DNA from: Rhizobium rosettiformans W3
Lineage (GTDB): Bacteria > Pseudomonadota > Alphaproteobacteria > Rhizobiales > Rhizobiaceae
Direction: 5' to 3'
Assembly: GCF_004912135.1 (NCBI RefSeq)
Contig: NZ_STGU01000003.1
Location: forward strand, 1-64,000
Length of the DNA stretch: 64,000 bases
The notes under the pieces are model-generated. The model saw only the letters and a list, made by a program, of their open reading frames with translations. It searched no databases and was not told the origin of the DNA. A program made the position numbers and the translations under genes. Positions 61,500-64,000 of this stretch are shown here, one piece after another. Position 1 is the first letter of the stretch; each line of letters begins with the position of its first letter.

Positions 61500-62036
61500 A
61501 TGGAGAAGCAGATCGACGCGCGGCCAGGCCAGCAGGCTGCGAAGAAAGCGGCTACCGCGCTGATCTTCTTCGGCCTGGTCGGAGGCGGCATCATGCTGGC
61601 CGGTCCGGATGAGGCCTATCCGTGGATCAAGGCGCTTCACATCATCGCGATCATCTCATGGATGGCCGGGATGCTCTATCTGCCCCGGTTGTTCATCTAT
61701 CATTCTGATTGCGATCCCTCCTCCGAGCAGGCACGGACCTTTGCGGTGATGGAAGCGCGGCTGATGAAGGTGATCATGAACCCGGCCATGGTGGTGTCCT
61801 GGGTGCTCGGTCTTTACCTCGCCTGGCAGGTCTTTGCATTCCAGGGCGGATGGCTGCATGCCAAGATCGCGGCGGTGATCGCGCTTTCGGGTGTGCATGG
61901 CTATTTCGCCAAGGCGGTGAAATCCTTCGGTCGGGGTGAGTACATCAAGACGCCGCGCTATTGGCGCATGATGAATGAAGCGCCGACCCTCCTGATGATC
62001 CTGATCGTGGTCCTCGCCGTCGTGAAGCCGTTCTAA
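61500..62036 (+). CDS. hemJ: Protoporphyrinogen oxidase HemJ
   Basis: A 178-residue membrane protein with four hydrophobic helices. The conserved KALHIIAIISWMAGMLYLPRLFIYH segment and the late HGYFAKAVKSF and RYWRMMNEAPT match HemJ (UPF0093), the b-haem enzyme that oxidises protoporphyrinogen IX. It sits directly behind hemE, two steps apart in the pathway. Confidence 0.9.
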   Translation: MEKQIDARPGQQAAKKAATALIFFGLVGGGIMLAGPDEAYPWIKALHIIAIISWMAGMLYLPRLFIYHSDCDPSSEQARTFAVMEARLMKVIMNPAMVVSWVLGLYLAWQVFAFQGGWLHAKIAAVIALSGVHGYFAKAVKSFGRGEYIKTPRYWRMMNEAPTLLMILIVVLAVVKPF

Positions 62037-62231
62037 GCGCAATCGCCGCGGTTCGTATTATTTTCGTGAGCGCGGGCTTTTCACTTGCGGTCGAATCCCC
62101 GAGTCGCTATTTTCGCGCCACTCCCTCTTTTGGCTTGCGTATTATTCAGTCATTTGCGGCCTTCGCGATCGTACCGAATTCCACCAGCTCGCCGTTCTCC
62201 TTGAAAATTCTATCTGACGTGGTCCCTCTTC

Positions 62232-63497
62232 ATGGCTGAAATGAAGCTACAAGAACTCAAAAGCAAATCGCCGACCGATCTCCTGACCTTTGCCGAATCG
62301 CTCGAAGTCGAAAACGCGAGCACGATGCGCAAGCAGGAGCTCATGTTTGCGATCCTCAAGATGCTGGCGAGCCAGGATGTGGAGATCATCGGCGAGGGCG
62401 TCGTTGAAGTGTTGCAGGACGGCTTCGGCTTCCTCCGCTCCGCCAATGCCAATTATCTTCCGGGTCCGGACGATATCTACATCTCCCCCTCGCAGATCCG
62501 CCGCTTCTCTCTGAAGACAGGTGACACGGTTGAAGGCCCGATCCGGGGTCCGAAGGAAGGCGAGCGCTATTTTGCCCTTCTGAAGGTCAACACCATCAAT
62601 TTCGAGGATCCCGAGAAGATCCGTCACAAGGTCCACTTCGACAATCTGACGCCGCTCTATCCGAACGAGCGCTTCAAGATGGAACTCGATGTTCCGACGT
62701 CGAAGGACCTTTCCTCGCGCGTCATCGATCTCGTTGCCCCCCTCGGCAAGGGCCAGCGCGGTCTGATCGTTGCACCGCCGCGTACCGGTAAAACGGTTCT
62801 GCTGCAGAATATCGCGCATTCGATTACCGCGAACCATCCGGAATGTTACCTCATCGTTCTCTTGATCGATGAACGCCCGGAAGAAGTGACCGACATGCAG
62901 CGCTCTGTGCGCGGCGAAGTCGTTTCCTCCACCTTCGATGAACCGGCTGTTCGCCACGTTCAGGTGGCAGAAATGGTCATCGAAAAGGCGAAGCGTCTTG
63001 TCGAACACGGTCGTGACGTTGTTATCCTGCTCGATTCGATCACCCGCCTCGGCCGCGCCTACAACACCGTCGTGCCGTCTTCGGGTAAGGTTCTGACCGG
63101 TGGTGTCGATGCCAACGCGCTGCAGCGTCCGAAGCGCTTCTTCGGTGCAGCCCGTAACATCGAAGAAGGTGGCTCGCTGACGATCATCGCGACGGCCCTC
63201 ATCGATACCGGCAGCCGCATGGACGAAGTCATCTTCGAAGAGTTCAAGGGCACCGGTAACTCGGAAATCGTCCTCGATCGCAAGGTTGCGGACAAGCGCA
63301 TCTTCCCGGCGATGGACATCCTGAAGTCCGGCACCCGTAAGGAAGACCTGCTCGTACCGCGTCAGGACCTGCAGAAAATCTTCGTCCTCCGCCGTATCCT
63401 GGCACCGATGGGAACGACCGATGCGATCGAGTTCCTGATCGACAAGCTCAAGCAGACGAAGAACAATGGCGACTTCTTCGACTCGATGAACACCTGA
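62232..63497 (+). CDS. rho: Transcription termination factor Rho
   Basis: A 421-residue hexameric RNA helicase. The N-terminal domain ([14 protein letters not shown]), RNA-binding cold-shock fold ([15 protein letters not shown]), Walker [12 protein letters not shown] and [13 protein letters not shown] are intact. The 195-base gap upstream holds no gene. Length is standard. Confidence 0.98.
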   Translation: MAEMKLQELKSKSPTDLLTFAESLEVENASTMRKQELMFAILKMLASQDVEIIGEGVVEVLQDGFGFLRSANANYLPGPDDIYISPSQIRRFSLKTGDTVEGPIRGPKEGERYFALLKVNTINFEDPEKIRHKVHFDNLTPLYPNERFKMELDVPTSKDLSSRVIDLVAPLGKGQRGLIVAPPRTGKTVLLQNIAHSITANHPECYLIVLLIDERPEEVTDMQRSVRGEVVSSTFDEPAVRHVQVAEMVIEKAKRLVEHGRDVVILLDSITRLGRAYNTVVPSSGKVLTGGVDANALQRPKRFFGAARNIEEGGSLTIIATALIDTGSRMDEVIFEEFKGTGNSEIVLDRKVADKRIFPAMDILKSGTRKEDLLVPRQDLQKIFVLRRILAPMGTTDAIEFLIDKLKQTKNNGDFFDSMNT

Positions 63498-63543
63498 TCC
63501 TCCCAGCGGGAGCTGGCGTCAGGGCGTGGCTGAGGGTTCTCAC

Positions 63544-64000
63544 GTGACCGCTCATTCCCAGACAATATTCGCCTTGGCTTCTGGTGCATTGCCGGCCGGA
63601 GTTGCTGTCCTGAGGATCAGCGGCCCGGCCGCTTTCATGATGGTCAACGCACTGGTTGGTGACGTACCGGCACCAAGGCAGGCAGCATTGCGAACCATCC
63701 GGAGCGCAGACGGCGCCTTCCTCGATCGCGGACTGGTTCTGGTGTTTCCCGGCCCTCAGTCGTTTACCGGCGAGGATTGCGCAGAACTTCACCTGCACGG
63801 CGGCCGCGCTGTCGTCACTGCCGTTCTCAATTCCTTAGCCGGATTCTCCGGCGCTCGGATGGCCGAAGCCGGTGAGTTTTCCCGTCGGGCTTTCGAAAAC
63901 GGCAAGATGGATCTGCTCGAGGTTGAAGGTCTGGCCGATCTCCTGGCGGCCGAGACCGAGATGCAGCGACGATTGGCGAGCGAGCAAGCGAGCGGCCACC
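63544..64000 (+). CDS. mnmE: tRNA modification GTPase MnmE (N-terminal part)
   Basis: An open frame from GTG 63544 to the window end encodes the MnmE N-terminal, tetrahydrofolate-binding domain: [46 protein letters not shown] and [16 protein letters not shown]. The GTPase domain lies outside the window. With MnmG the enzyme modifies wobble uridines. It lies 46 bases after rho. Confidence 0.93.
   Translation, partial: MTAHSQTIFALASGALPAGVAVLRISGPAAFMMVNALVGDVPAPRQAALRTIRSADGAFLDRGLVLVFPGPQSFTGEDCAELHLHGGRAVVTAVLNSLAGFSGARMAEAGEFSRRAFENGKMDLLEVEGLADLLAAETEMQRRLASEQASGH

Overview
This is a 64 kb stretch of high-GC, densely packed core chromosome from an alphaproteobacterium, almost certainly of the family Rhizobiaceae (Rhizobium/Agrobacterium/Sinorhizobium group). 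The evidence is the set of family-typical proteins and their order: ActS-ActR, ChvI-ChvG with a short HprK, EIIA-Man and HPr, pckA, ahcY followed by a DivL-type kinase, AddB-AddA, trpFBA-accD-folC, gyrB, and ppsR-maf-aroE-coaE-dnaQ divergent from hemE-hemJ-rho-mnmE. I see no insertion sequences, prophage, CRISPR array, rRNA or tRNA genes. Genus cannot be fixed from the sequence alone.

Layout. 0.2-6.1 kb: ornithine cyclodeaminase-like protein, HrpB helicase, ActS/ActR redox two-component system, MmcB. 6.3-13.8 kb: L,D-transpeptidase lipoprotein, malate synthase G, and a more variable stretch with a stand-alone hydantoinase A-like protein, a cytochrome P450 and a secreted DUF1402 protein. 14-20.3 kb: hslU-hslV divergent from hisB-hisH-hisA-hisF-hisE-coaA. 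20.3-23.1 kb: alkB-like, arfB, pckA. 23.4-27.3 kb: chvI-chvG-hprK-EIIA-HPr, linking an envelope-sensing two-component system to a regulatory PTS. 27.4-41 kb: ahcY, divL, a tsaE-amgK fusion, murU, addB, addA, trxA. 41-46.1 kb (minus strand): trpF-trpB-trpA-accD-folC. 46.2-49.8 kb: a YgjP-like metallohydrolase, a DUF2852 protein, intracellular PHA depolymerase, nitroreductase. 49.9-55.2 kb: gyrB, an XRE regulator, Smr, MltA and Tim44-like genes on the minus strand. 55.3-60.1 kb: fxsA and secB on plus, then dnaQ-coaE-aroE-maf-ppsR on minus. 60.5-64 kb: hemE, hemJ, rho and the start of mnmE.

The most interesting part is the roughly 400-base gap between ppsR and hemE (60061-60465). It has the hallmarks of the chromosomal replication origin: one perfect DnaA box and three weaker ones, a CtrA-like half-site pair overlapping a DnaA-like box, five GANTC (CcrM) sites in about 220 bases, and an AT-rich end next to hemE. 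Genes diverge from it on both sides. Two near-consensus parS (ParB) sites lie 1.7 kb and 10.5 kb away, one of them inside the first codons of aroE. Several gene pairs make functional sense: AmgK/MurU sugar salvage, AddAB repair, HemE/HemJ haem synthesis, and DivL beside ahcY.

Start codons were chosen from Shine-Dalgarno spacing and family N-termini, so several starts lie inside the longest possible open frame. All function calls are by reading motifs; no database search was run.
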